Position numbers and translations under genes: made by a program. Shown here one piece after another: positions 5,703 to 13,168 of a DNA stretch of 43,747 nucleotides. Position 1 is the stretch's first letter. Each line of letters begins with the position of its first letter. The stretch comes from Ilumatobacteraceae bacterium (GTDB lineage Bacteria > Actinomycetota > Acidimicrobiia > Acidimicrobiales > Ilumatobacteraceae): the NCBI GenBank assembly GCA_022425725.1, contig JAKMEY010000054.1, positions 1 through 43,747 on the forward strand. Direction: 5' to 3'. The notes under the pieces were generated by a model. It was given only the letters and a program-made list of their open reading frames with translations, was not told the DNA's origin and did not search any database.

Positions 5703-7952
5703 ATGATTTCGTGGCGCCCCCTACGTCTGTGGCCTTGGCGTTGGCACCCACGTCGCCCTCGACCATCACTATGGGTGAGTTGGCGGCCGAATGGCATCGG
5801 GCTCGTGAAGCCGAATCACTATGGCGAGATGCTTCGAACAGTGTGGGCAAACCGTCGTAACTTGAAGTACGGATGGAACGTACTTACAAAGGGAGCCTGC
5901 GATGGGTGTGCTCTTGGCGTAGCCGGGCTTCACGACTGGGGGCAAGACGGCATCCACCTATGCAGCACACGCCTTCGGTTGTTGGAGTTCAATACTGCTG
6001 GCGTAATGAACGCCGATGCGTTGTCAGATGTTGCGTCGATAGCTCATCTCGACGGGGCAGGCTTGCGAGAACTTGGTCGACTCGGTTACCCAATGCGACG
6101 ACGGGCGGGAGAGCCCGGGTTCTCGGTGGTGAGTTGGGATGAGGCGCTATCGCTCACCGCCGATGCGATTCGTTCGACGACGCCCGACAGGGTTGGCGTA
6201 TATCTCACGAGTCGAGGGCTGACGAACGAGGTCTATTACGCCGCAGGAAAGGCTACGCGTTCGATGGGCGTCGCATCGATCGATTCGGCAGCTCGTGTGT
6301 GCCATGCACCATCGACGGTGGGGTTGAAAGCAACGATCGGTGTTGCGGCAACGACGTGTTCGATGGAAGACATCATTGCGTCTGACCTGGTCGTGATTTG
6401 GGGTGCAAACCCTGCGGCAAACCAGCCGGTGTTCACGAAGTATCTCTATCTTGCGAAAGCACGAGGGTGCAAAGTTGTCGTCATCAACCCGTTGCTTGAA
6501 CCCGCTCTCGACAGATATTGGGTTCCGAGCAATCTTGAATCCGCGGTATTCGGTACGCAATTGTGTGACCTGCATGTGCAGGTGCGCCCCGGGGGAGATG
6601 TGGCGCTGGCCCAAGCGGTCCTCAAGCGACTAGTCGAGAAGAATTCAGTCGACGTTGAGTTCATTGAACAGTGCACTACCGGGTGGGCTGAACTCGCTGA
6701 GCAATTGAATCGCCTTGACGAAACTGACCTGCTCGCAGCATCTGGCGTCGACGCCGGCACGGTCGCGGCACTTGCTGATCTCTACTCGACAACGGAGTCG
6801 GCCATCTTCGTCTGGTCAATGGGCATTACGCAACGTGCTGATGCGGTCGACGGTGTTCGGGCGATCGTCAACCTTGCCCTTTCGAGAGGAATGATCGGTC
6901 GCGATGGGGCAGGCCTCATGCCCATCCGAGGACACTCTGGGGTGCAGGGAGGTGCCGAAATGGGGGCGTATGCAACTGCGCTACCCGGCGGCGTGGACCT
7001 CAGTGATGAGAACTGTCGTTCACTGGGTGACAAGTGGGGATTTGAGATCCCGCAGGAGCCAGCGCGGACTGCACCTGAATTGGTCGAGGCTGCTCTGGCC
7101 AAAGAGATCGACGTGCTGTTGCTCTCAGGCGGCAACATGGTCGACGTCTTGCCTGATCCCCAGCGAGTGTCATCGTCGTTGTCGAAGGTGAAGCTACGAG
7201 TGCATCTTGATGTCGTCGCAACAACTCAGATGCTTGTTGACGGTGAAGACGTGCTGGTATTGCCCGTTCGAACCCGCTACGAGCAAGAGGGTGGAGGTAC
7301 GGAGACATCGACAGAGCGCAGGATTATTTTCTCCCCCGAGATTCCTCGCACCGTTGGAACGGCAAAGAGCGAGTGGCGTCTTTGGGGCGAAATTGCAAGC
7401 AGAGTTAACCCCTCGCATCACGAGCTCTTCAACTGGAGCGATAACCAGCACCTTCGCGCCGAGATTGCCGAAGTCGTGCCGGCCTATGCCGGAATTGAAG
7501 GCCTCTCTTCCACTGGAGATTCAGTGCAGTGGGGCGGCCGTCATCTGTGTGCTGGAGGAAAGTTTCCGACCGCAGATGGGAAGGCTCGATTCACAACACC
7601 GACTGCGAGGCCAGTGACTCTCTCAGATGGTGCATTCATGCTGTCGACGCGACGCGGCAAGCAGTTCAACTCGATTGTGCATGGTGCTCGCGACCCCCTC
7701 ACCGGAACGGCCCGAGATGCAGTGTTTATGAATCGGGTCGACGCGACTCGTCTTGGTCTGAGCAACGGTGACCCGGTGGTGCTTGAATCTCCGGCAGGAC
7801 ATTTCGACGGAACCGTTCACCTTGCCGACATTGCTCAGCAGTCGCTTCAGGTCGTCTGGCCGGAAGGCAACGTGTTGATGAGTGCGGGGGTGTCTGATAG
7901 CGAAAGTGGAATACCGGATTACAACGCCATCGTGACCGTCAGGCCCCGGTAG
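5703..7952 (+). CDS. FdhF/YdeP-type molybdopterin oxidoreductase (formate dehydrogenase-like), Cys form
   Basis: This large molybdopterin oxidoreductase is 749 residues from ATG 5703. An iron-sulfur cluster is indicated by C66 and C69 in GACDGCALG and by C87 in IHLCSTR. The catalytic segment is ARVCHAPSTVGL with C200 (TGC at 6300-6302), where formate dehydrogenase H of Escherichia coli has Sec in RVUHGPS. VVIWGANPAANQP and the C-terminal molydopterin-binding domain (RRGKQFNSIVHGARDP to GNVLMSAGV) fit the YdeP-like subgroup. The first 30 residues are unusually rich in Trp, Arg and Pro; homologues tend to begin near RPNGIGLVKPNHY, so GTG 5775 (725 residues) may be the true start. It forms an operon with fdhD. 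The substrate (formate or other) is not proven. Confidence 0.88.
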   Translation: MISWRPLRLWPWRWHPRRPRPSLWVSWRPNGIGLVKPNHYGEMLRTVWANRRNLKYGWNVLTKGACDGCALGVAGLHDWGQDGIHLCSTRLRLLEFNTAGVMNADALSDVASIAHLDGAGLRELGRLGYPMRRRAGEPGFSVVSWDEALSLTADAIRSTTPDRVGVYLTSRGLTNEVYYAAGKATRSMGVASIDSAARVCHAPSTVGLKATIGVAATTCSMEDIIASDLVVIWGANPAANQPVFTKYLYLAKARGCKVVVINPLLEPALDRYWVPSNLESAVFGTQLCDLHVQVRPGGDVALAQAVLKRLVEKNSVDVEFIEQCTTGWAELAEQLNRLDETDLLAASGVDAGTVAALADLYSTTESAIFVWSMGITQRADAVDGVRAIVNLALSRGMIGRDGAGLMPIRGHSGVQGGAEMGAYATALPGGVDLSDENCRSLGDKWGFEIPQEPARTAPELVEAALAKEIDVLLLSGGNMVDVLPDPQRVSSSLSKVKLRVHLDVVATTQMLVDGEDVLVLPVRTRYEQEGGGTETSTERRIIFSPEIPRTVGTAKSEWRLWGEIASRVNPSHHELFNWSDNQHLRAEIAEVVPAYAGIEGLSSTGDSVQWGGRHLCAGGKFPTADGKARFTTPTARPVTLSDGAFMLSTRRGKQFNSIVHGARDPLTGTARDAVFMNRVDATRLGLSNGDPVVLESPAGHFDGTVHLADIAQQSLQVVWPEGNVLMSAGVSDSESGIPDYNAIVTVRPR

Positions 7953-7992
7953 TCGAGTCATGTTGCTCTTGGCGCACTCGCGCAGCTTTCGC

Positions 7993-8856
7993 TCACACCG
8001 CTGATTGGAGGCGCTCGACGAGCATCTCAACGCCGGGGTGCTGGGGTGCTCCGGCACGTTGACAGATCACGAGGTTGCGGGTGGCGATTGCGTCACCGAT
8101 TTCCACGTCGAGGTGCGAGGGAACTTGAGCGATTGGCAACACACCCCACCCGAGACCAAGACTCACCATTTGTGCGAGCACGTCAGGCTGATGACTTTCA
8201 GCAACTACCTGGGGCAAGGCACCGATATCTCGAAGACTGCGCTCGATAAGTGATCTGGTTTGCGAGTTCTGAGGGAACAGCACCCAAGGACCCCACTTTC
8301 GTGCGGGAAGTGACCCGGTGTCGGGAGGCCGAACCACGACGAGTTCCTCTTCAAGTAGATGAGTAGATGTGGTCGACGGAGGTATTTCAGACGGCTGCAC
8401 ACAAACGATGAGATCGAAATCAGATCGCCGAAGCCCCGCAAGAAGTTCGCTTGAGGGGGCAACAGTGAGGTGGAACCTGATGTCAGGGAAGTCAGAGCGG
8501 AATGTTCGGAGCACTTCTGGAAAGTGCACCACTGCTCCTACATCGAGCATGCCAACACGTAGTGCTCCCATTTTGAGGGTATTCACACGTTCTGCCCACT
8601 GAGCCAGATCGTGTGACATCGTTTGCACGGTTCTTGCATGTTGCAGCACCGGCTCGGCGAGGTCGGTGAGCACTCGGCGACGGCCTTGCCGATCAAAGAG
8701 CTCAACTCCCAGGCGACGCTCGAGGTCTGCGAGACCTTGGGAAAGCGCCGGCGCCGATACTCCGATCGATGCAGCCGCAGCTGCCCAGGTCGAGTGGTCG
8801 GCAACTGCGACAAGGTATTCGAGTTGACGAAGTGGAATATCGAGAGGGTCAGCCAC
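7993..8856 (-). CDS. LysR family transcriptional regulator
   Basis: This 287-residue protein has a standard LysR N-terminal winged helix-turn-helix (residues about 8-66: LRQLEYLVAVADHSTWAAAA, then SAPALSQGLADLERRLGVEL). A periplasmic-binding-protein-like effector domain starts near ALRVGMLDVGAV. GTG 8856 is preceded on the minus strand by TAAAGT (8868-8863) with six bases between, suggesting a leaderless message. The gene diverges from the inositol-phosphate synthase gene, and an inverted repeat lies directly behind its -10. It probably represses itself and controls the neighbour; the effector is unknown. Its 3' end faces fdhF across a 40-bp gap with no evident terminator. Confidence 0.93.
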   Translation of the reverse strand: MADPLDIPLRQLEYLVAVADHSTWAAAAASIGVSAPALSQGLADLERRLGVELFDRQGRRRVLTDLAEPVLQHARTVQTMSHDLAQWAERVNTLKMGALRVGMLDVGAVVHFPEVLRTFRSDFPDIRFHLTVAPSSELLAGLRRSDFDLIVCVQPSEIPPSTTSTHLLEEELVVVRPPDTGSLPARKWGPWVLFPQNSQTRSLIERSLRDIGALPQVVAESHQPDVLAQMVSLGLGWGVLPIAQVPSHLDVEIGDAIATRNLVICQRAGAPQHPGVEMLVERLQSAV

Positions 8857-8868
8857 CTGAACACTTTA

Positions 8869-8895
8869 GTTAAGTAAGTCTTAACAAAAAGACTT
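8869..8895. promoter_or_regulatory. LysR-type operator between lysR and ino1
   Basis: GTTAAG-N5-CTTAAC (8869-8885) is a perfect inverted repeat that includes T-N11-A, the LysR-family consensus. A second overlapping inverted repeat is AAGTC-N10-GACTT (8876-8895). Relative to the predicted ino1 start (8925) the first repeat is centred near -48, where LysR proteins usually bind. Relative to lysR (8856) it touches the back of the -10, fitting autorepression. Confidence 0.7.
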
Positions 8896-8912
8896 TTAAT
8901 TAGTTAATGACT

Positions 8913-8918
8913 TATGTT
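8913..8918 (+). promoter_or_regulatory. -10 element of ino1
   Basis: TATGTT ends six bases before ATG 8925. The region upstream is very AT-rich and lacks a TTGACA-like -35 at 16-18 bp, which would suit an activator-dependent promoter. It supports ATG 8925 rather than ATG 8907 as the start. Confidence 0.55.
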
Positions 8919-8924
8919 CATCAT

Positions 8925-10226
8925 ATGACTACACACAACATCACCCCAGCACGGGGACGGCTTGGGGTTTTACTCCCAGGGATGGGGGCCGTCGCTTCAA
9001 CGTTCATGGCAGGAGTCATGGCAGCTCGCCGAGGAATCCATCCGCCGATCGGATCTGTGAGTCAAATGGCGAATATTCGACTAGGGAGGCGGGAAGAAGA
9101 TCGCAACCCATTGATTCGTGACTTTGTCTCGCTTGCCTCGCTCGATGATCTCGTGTTCGGTGGTTGGGATCCAATTTCGCCGAATGCCATGGAGGCAGCA
9201 AAAACGGCTGGTGTGCTTCAAGGGGGCGATCTCGAAGAGGTGGCCAAGGAGCTTGAAGGCGTTGTTGCGATGGAGGCCGTCTTTGACGAGGAGTGGGTGT
9301 CGCGCCTATCGGGTGTTCGGGTGAAGGCCATTCCGAATAAGTGGGATCAAGCCGTTGCGCTCATCGACGACATCAACCGATTTCGTGAAGAGAACGAATG
9401 TGACCGTCTCGTCATGGTGTGGTGTGGTTCGACCGAGGCGTATCAGGAGCCGAGTGCTGTCCATGCGTCGGTGGCCGCATTTGAGCAAGGCCTGAAAGAC
9501 AACGATGGCAATATCGCGCCAAGTCAGATCTACGCGTATGCCGCGCTGCAGTGCGATGTTCCGTTTGCGAATGGAGCACCAAACCTGACGACCGACCTCG
9601 ATTGCGTTGTGGAGCTCTCGAAGCAGCGCAAGGTGCCGATCGCCGGAAAAGATTTCAAGACCGGACAGACGTTAATGAAGACGATTCTTGCTCCCGGGTT
9701 GAAGGCACGCATGCTCGGTCTTCGTGGCTGGTACTCAACCAATATCCTCGGAAACCGGGATGGCGAGGTGCTTGACGCTCCGGAAAACTTTAAGACCAAA
9801 GAGATGTCCAAGCTTGGGGTGCTTGGCGGCATTTTGCAGCCGGAGGTGTACCCAGACCTCTACGGCAACATTGACCATGTCGTTCGTATCAACTACTACC
9901 CGCCACGTGGTGACAACAAAGAAGGTTGGGATGCGATCGATATCTTCGGATGGCTTGGTTACGAGATGCAGATCAAAGTTGACTTCTTGTGCCGAGATTC
10001 AATTTTGGCTGCCCCGATTGTTCTCGATCTTGCGCTGTTCATGGACCTCGCTCATCGCGCCGGTGAGTCAGGCGTTCAGGAGTGGTTGAGTTTCTATTTC
10101 AAGGCCCCACAGGCAGCGGGTGCGAGAGATGCAGAGCAAGACGTCTTTATTCAGCAGACAAAACTAAAGAACACCCTGCGCGAATGGATGGGCGAGGAGC
10201 CGGTCACACACTCTGAGGTCGGTTGA
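8925..10226 (+). CDS. ino1: Inositol-3-phosphate synthase (myo-inositol-1-phosphate synthase)
   Basis: The NAD-dependent enzyme converts glucose 6-phosphate to inositol 3-phosphate, the entry to phosphatidylinositol and related actinobacterial compounds. The 433-residue product has GRLGVLLPGMGAVASTFMAG (nucleotide-binding loop near residues 10-30) and VMVWCGSTEAY. It also has the highly conserved C-terminal active-site segments KDFKTGQTLMKT, LGLRGWYSTNILGNRDG and GWLGYEMQIKVDFLCRDSILAAPIVLDL. ATG 8925 is chosen because TATGTT ends six bases upstream; ATG 8907 would add six residues and overlap that hexamer. Divergent from a LysR gene with a shared operator. Confidence 0.95.
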   Translation: MTTHNITPARGRLGVLLPGMGAVASTFMAGVMAARRGIHPPIGSVSQMANIRLGRREEDRNPLIRDFVSLASLDDLVFGGWDPISPNAMEAAKTAGVLQGGDLEEVAKELEGVVAMEAVFDEEWVSRLSGVRVKAIPNKWDQAVALIDDINRFREENECDRLVMVWCGSTEAYQEPSAVHASVAAFEQGLKDNDGNIAPSQIYAYAALQCDVPFANGAPNLTTDLDCVVELSKQRKVPIAGKDFKTGQTLMKTILAPGLKARMLGLRGWYSTNILGNRDGEVLDAPENFKTKEMSKLGVLGGILQPEVYPDLYGNIDHVVRINYYPPRGDNKEGWDAIDIFGWLGYEMQIKVDFLCRDSILAAPIVLDLALFMDLAHRAGESGVQEWLSFYFKAPQAAGARDAEQDVFIQQTKLKNTLREWMGEEPVTHSEVG

Positions 10227-10251
10227 CCTGCGCGCCGATACCGGAGTTGCC

Positions 10252-10257
10252 TAACAT
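10252..10257 (+). promoter_or_regulatory. -10 element of the leader ORF and DMT transporter
   Basis: TAACAT ends six bases before ATG 10264, which opens a 12-residue ORF immediately before the transporter gene. The spacing equals that of the other predicted leaderless promoters. Confidence 0.5.
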
Positions 10258-10263
10258 CCGGTG

Positions 10264-10302
10264 ATGCCATTCAAGGTAACGAACTCAACGATGTTGTCGT
10301 GA
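10264..10302 (+). CDS. Predicted 12-residue leader peptide upstream of the transporter
   Basis: ATG 10264 to TGA 10300-10302 encodes MPFKVTNSTMLS. It lies at the predicted leaderless transcription start, and its stop is four bases before the transporter ATG (10307). No Shine-Dalgarno is visible for the transporter, so translation may depend on ribosomes terminating here and reinitiating. The peptide has no obvious amino-acid run that would suggest attenuation. The call rests on position only. Confidence 0.4.
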   Translation: MPFKVTNSTMLS

Positions 10303-10306
10303 CCTG

Positions 10307-11158
10307 ATGGCAATCCTCCTCGCAGTGATATCGGCCATCCTCTACGGCTGGTCGGATTACATGGGTGGCCGCGCTACCCGGCACATGTCGGTGTTGCGAG
10401 TGACGCTGTACGTCGAGTTTCTTATGACGATGTCGTACGTTGCGCTCGTCGTGTTCGACCCGGCCCCCTTTGTATTTCGAGATGTGATGTGGGGCGCAAT
10501 CGCTGGCATCGGCGGAGTGGGCGGCGTAGCGGCGTTCTACTTGGCATTATCGATGGGGGCGATCAGCGTTGCCTCACCAGTCGCAGGCGTACTTTCAGCG
10601 GTCGTTCCCGTCATCGTTGGCATTGCGTTGGGCGAACGTCCTGGTGCTATTGCGATGATGGGCATTCTGCTTGCGTTGTCATCGGTCGTACTCGTGAGCG
10701 GAGCATTGTCATCTCGCCGCGCCGAGGTCACGATGCCTCGACGACAAGTGACCCTGGTGATTGTCTCAGGGGTGCTCTTTGGGCTGTGGTATGCCGCCCT
10801 CGACATGGCTGGGTCAGAGAGCGGATGGTGGACGCTGCTGGGCTCGCGAGCGCTCACTGTTCCGGCGCTCGTCATCGCCGCATTTGTGCTTCGCGATCGA
10901 CTTAGGGCTGATCGGGCATCATCATCAGGAAACCGCTGGACCATCGGAGCGTGGGCGACAATTCTTATAGCGAACCTCGCGTATTTGGTAGCGGTGAGAT
11001 CTGGCTTGCTTTCCATAGTTGCGGTGATTGCTTCGATGTATCCCGCTAGCACGATCGGCCTCGCCATCCTCCTTGATCGAGAGCGGCTATCAAAGACCCA
11101 GTGGCTCGGTGTTGGGGTGGCAGGGTGCGCGCTAGTTCTTGTCGGTGTTGGCGCCTGA
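10307..11158 (+). CDS. EamA/DMT-superfamily membrane transporter
   Basis: This 283-residue, very hydrophobic protein has about ten transmembrane helices arranged as two EamA-like halves (about 1-135 and 150-283). They are separated by a basic, polar stretch (SSRRAEVTMPRRQ). Typical features are an N-terminal LLAVISAILYGWSDYMGG, helix-end glycines and acidic residues, and ASPVAGVLSAVVPVIVG in helix 4. The drug/metabolite transporter family exports small metabolites; the substrate cannot be told from sequence. The 3' end overlaps the convergent MBL-fold gene by 27 bp. Expression may depend on the short leader ORF just upstream. Confidence 0.85.
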   Translation: MAILLAVISAILYGWSDYMGGRATRHMSVLRVTLYVEFLMTMSYVALVVFDPAPFVFRDVMWGAIAGIGGVGGVAAFYLALSMGAISVASPVAGVLSAVVPVIVGIALGERPGAIAMMGILLALSSVVLVSGALSSRRAEVTMPRRQVTLVIVSGVLFGLWYAALDMAGSESGWWTLLGSRALTVPALVIAAFVLRDRLRADRASSSGNRWTIGAWATILIANLAYLVAVRSGLLSIVAVIASMYPASTIGLAILLDRERLSKTQWLGVGVAGCALVLVGVGA

Positions 11159-12481
11159 GTTTGCGTCAACGACCGCTTGCGACTCCTTGGCCGCCGCAGC
11201 GAAGATACCCTTCGCCATCAGTGAGGGCTCAGACTTTCTTCGTAGAAGATAAATAGCGCTTCGACGCTCGTGAACCTCCGGGTCATCAGGAGCAGCCCAA
11301 CCCGCAAGATCGGCAAGATGGCAAGCAACACGGAGATCGTTTGCATTGGCCTGATGCTCTGCTTCGGTGAGCAAAGCATCAGGCCCGCCAGTCATGCTGG
11401 CGAGTACTTCTGCGAGCCGAGCGTCGGGAGCAGGCTTGAGGCGGCTCGGAGATTTGTCCCACCAACCGCCGTACATACGCCAGATATTCCGCACAACGAA
11501 TTCTGGTTCATCGTAGAGAGGACGCAAATAGGGCAGTGCCAATGTGTCGGCAGGGAGAGACACCGTATGGATGATCTCATCGAGGGTGGCGCCATCGTTC
11601 ATGAGATCAACCACCGTCGAAACAAGATATTCAAGTGCTGAAGCGATGTCGTTCAACACTCGCTGGATTCGTTCGGTTCCGGTGATGGGAAGTCCGTGAG
11701 CGGGAACGATGAGTTCGGGATCCATCGCTGCCATCGCTCGAAGAGCCGCTGCCCACTCTCCCGGGTATCGCTGGACTTTCTGAGGGTTGCCGGCATTGGG
11801 GAAATTCCAGATGAGAAAATCGCCGGCCATGATCGTCTTCGACTGGGGAAGCCAGAACCACAGGTGGTCGTCAGTTTCGCCTCGAGCGTGTTGAGCCTCA
11901 ATGTCGACCGCACCGATCGTCATCGAATGGTGATCATCAACTTCAAGTGTGGGGCGAAGAGTTCCCTTCGGAAGGAAACTTCTCCATTGCCGTTCAGACG
12001 AGGCTGGCGCAAAGTCGCTCGCCGGGTCGTCATCTTCGGTGACGAGAGCAAGATTGAGGTCGGCGCGAATGCCACCGAACTGTCGGAGATTGATATCTAA
12101 GTTCCAGTCATTGGTACGTTCGTAGCGATCAAACCGGTGGGCAACATTGCTGTGGCCGACAACGACAGGCGACTCCCATCGTGCTGCAAATTCGCGGCTT
12201 CCCCCGACATGGTCAGCGTGGCCGTGTGTGTACATCAGGTGAGTCACCGGCTGTGGTCGCCAGCGAGCAATTTCATCGACAACTGCGCGCCCAGTGTTAC
12301 CGGCCGACGTGTCGAAGGCGACGAGCCCCTCTCCGCTGTCAACAACGACAGAGTGACTAAAGCTTTCGACGATTGCAAGGTCCTCACGAAGCTCGGATAG
12401 TTCTTGAGTAACCCGGTTAACGGGAGCATCTGCAACCCCGCTATCGATGACGCGCGATGAGAAATCGAGAAGACCAGCCAT
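11132..12481 (-). CDS. MBL-fold metallo-hydrolase with alkyl-sulfatase-like dimerisation region
   Basis: The protein has 449 residues. The metal site is THGHADHVGG (H86, H88, D90, H91), with further ligands likely in QHARGETDDH, MAGDFL and PAHG. The part after about residue 270 (YLVSTVVDLMNDGATLDEII, YGGWWDKSPSRLKP) resembles the dimerisation domain of SdsA1-type alkyl sulfatases, so hydrolysis of sulfate or phosphate esters or lactones is plausible; the substrate is unknown. ATG 12481 is preceded on the minus strand by TAATGT (12493-12488) with six bases between. Its C-terminus overlaps the convergent transporter gene. It heads a run of minus-strand catabolic-looking genes. Confidence 0.85.
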   Translation of the reverse strand: MAGLLDFSSRVIDSGVADAPVNRVTQELSELREDLAIVESFSHSVVVDSGEGLVAFDTSAGNTGRAVVDEIARWRPQPVTHLMYTHGHADHVGGSREFAARWESPVVVGHSNVAHRFDRYERTNDWNLDINLRQFGGIRADLNLALVTEDDDPASDFAPASSERQWRSFLPKGTLRPTLEVDDHHSMTIGAVDIEAQHARGETDDHLWFWLPQSKTIMAGDFLIWNFPNAGNPQKVQRYPGEWAAALRAMAAMDPELIVPAHGLPITGTERIQRVLNDIASALEYLVSTVVDLMNDGATLDEIIHTVSLPADTLALPYLRPLYDEPEFVVRNIWRMYGGWWDKSPSRLKPAPDARLAEVLASMTGGPDALLTEAEHQANANDLRVACHLADLAGWAAPDDPEVHERRSAIYLLRRKSEPSLMAKGIFAAAAKESQAVVDANSGANTDKN

Positions 12482-12526
12482 AAGGTCACATTACGCAATC
12501 TGTGGGCGGTGTTTGTCCACGAACTT

Positions 12527-13132
12527 TCACGAGAACCGTGTGTGCTCACCGTCAGGAAGAGGAACTGCAAACGTATTCAATGTGAATGAGACAAGGGTGT
12601 AGTAGCCGGCGAGCGCAACGATCTCGACTGCGGTTGGCTCACCAACGATGTCGACGAGCCGAGATAGCTCTTCTTCCGGAATAACGCCGTGCTCTACGAG
12701 AGCGGAGACCGCCGAGAAGATCTGTCCGTGAGATGCATCACTTGTCGCTGACCGAACAGCAGCTTCAGAGCCTGATTCGATAGCTTCGATGAGCTCTTCG
12801 GACATCCCGGCGCTTCGGGCGATCCCTGCGTGAGCCCAAAACTCAAATTCGCTTTTCCAATGCGCTCCGACGGTGAGAATGACTAACTCGCGAGTTATGG
12901 CATCAAGGCTCGAAGAAAATCGAAGTTGCTCACCCGCAGCAGCGAAGGCTCGACCGATGTGCGGAATCTGCAGCCAAGCATTAAACGGCCCGGTGAGCGC
13001 ACCATCTTGGACCATCCATGGTGCGGCACCCCGCGGCCCTTCGGTGATGTCGTTCCACAGTTGTGTTTGAGACTCGTTGAGATCTGCTTCTGTGAGAGCT
13101 GGAAGATGGCCAACCCGTCGGTTATCTGTCAT
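12527..13132 (-). CDS. Carboxymuconolactone decarboxylase-like (AhpD-fold) protein
   Basis: The 201-residue all-helical protein has the carboxymuconolactone decarboxylase core ITRELVILTVGAHWKSEFEFWAHAGIARSAGMSEELI (cited here as the stretch around residues 83-119, key residues E, H, E, H). It lacks the CxxC of AhpD-type peroxidases; HWKSEFEFWAH occupies that position, so a thiol peroxidase role is unlikely. ATG 13132 was chosen over GTG 13141 because TACGGT (13145-13140, minus strand) ends seven bases before it. It lies between the MBL-fold and LLM genes, suggesting a shared degradative pathway, but each appears to have its own promoter. Confidence 0.8.
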   Translation of the reverse strand: MTDNRRVGHLPALTEADLNESQTQLWNDITEGPRGAAPWMVQDGALTGPFNAWLQIPHIGRAFAAAGEQLRFSSSLDAITRELVILTVGAHWKSEFEFWAHAGIARSAGMSEELIEAIESGSEAAVRSATSDASHGQIFSAVSALVEHGVIPEEELSRLVDIVGEPTAVEIVALAGYYTLVSFTLNTFAVPLPDGEHTRFS

Positions 13133-13168
13133 AGCCGACACCGTAGGCGCGCCTGTTGTCGTGATGCG

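Noticed and set aside
6300-6302. Possible Sec codon in the formate-dehydrogenase-like gene
   Set aside because: The codon is TGC (Cys); no in-frame TGA occurs in the gene.
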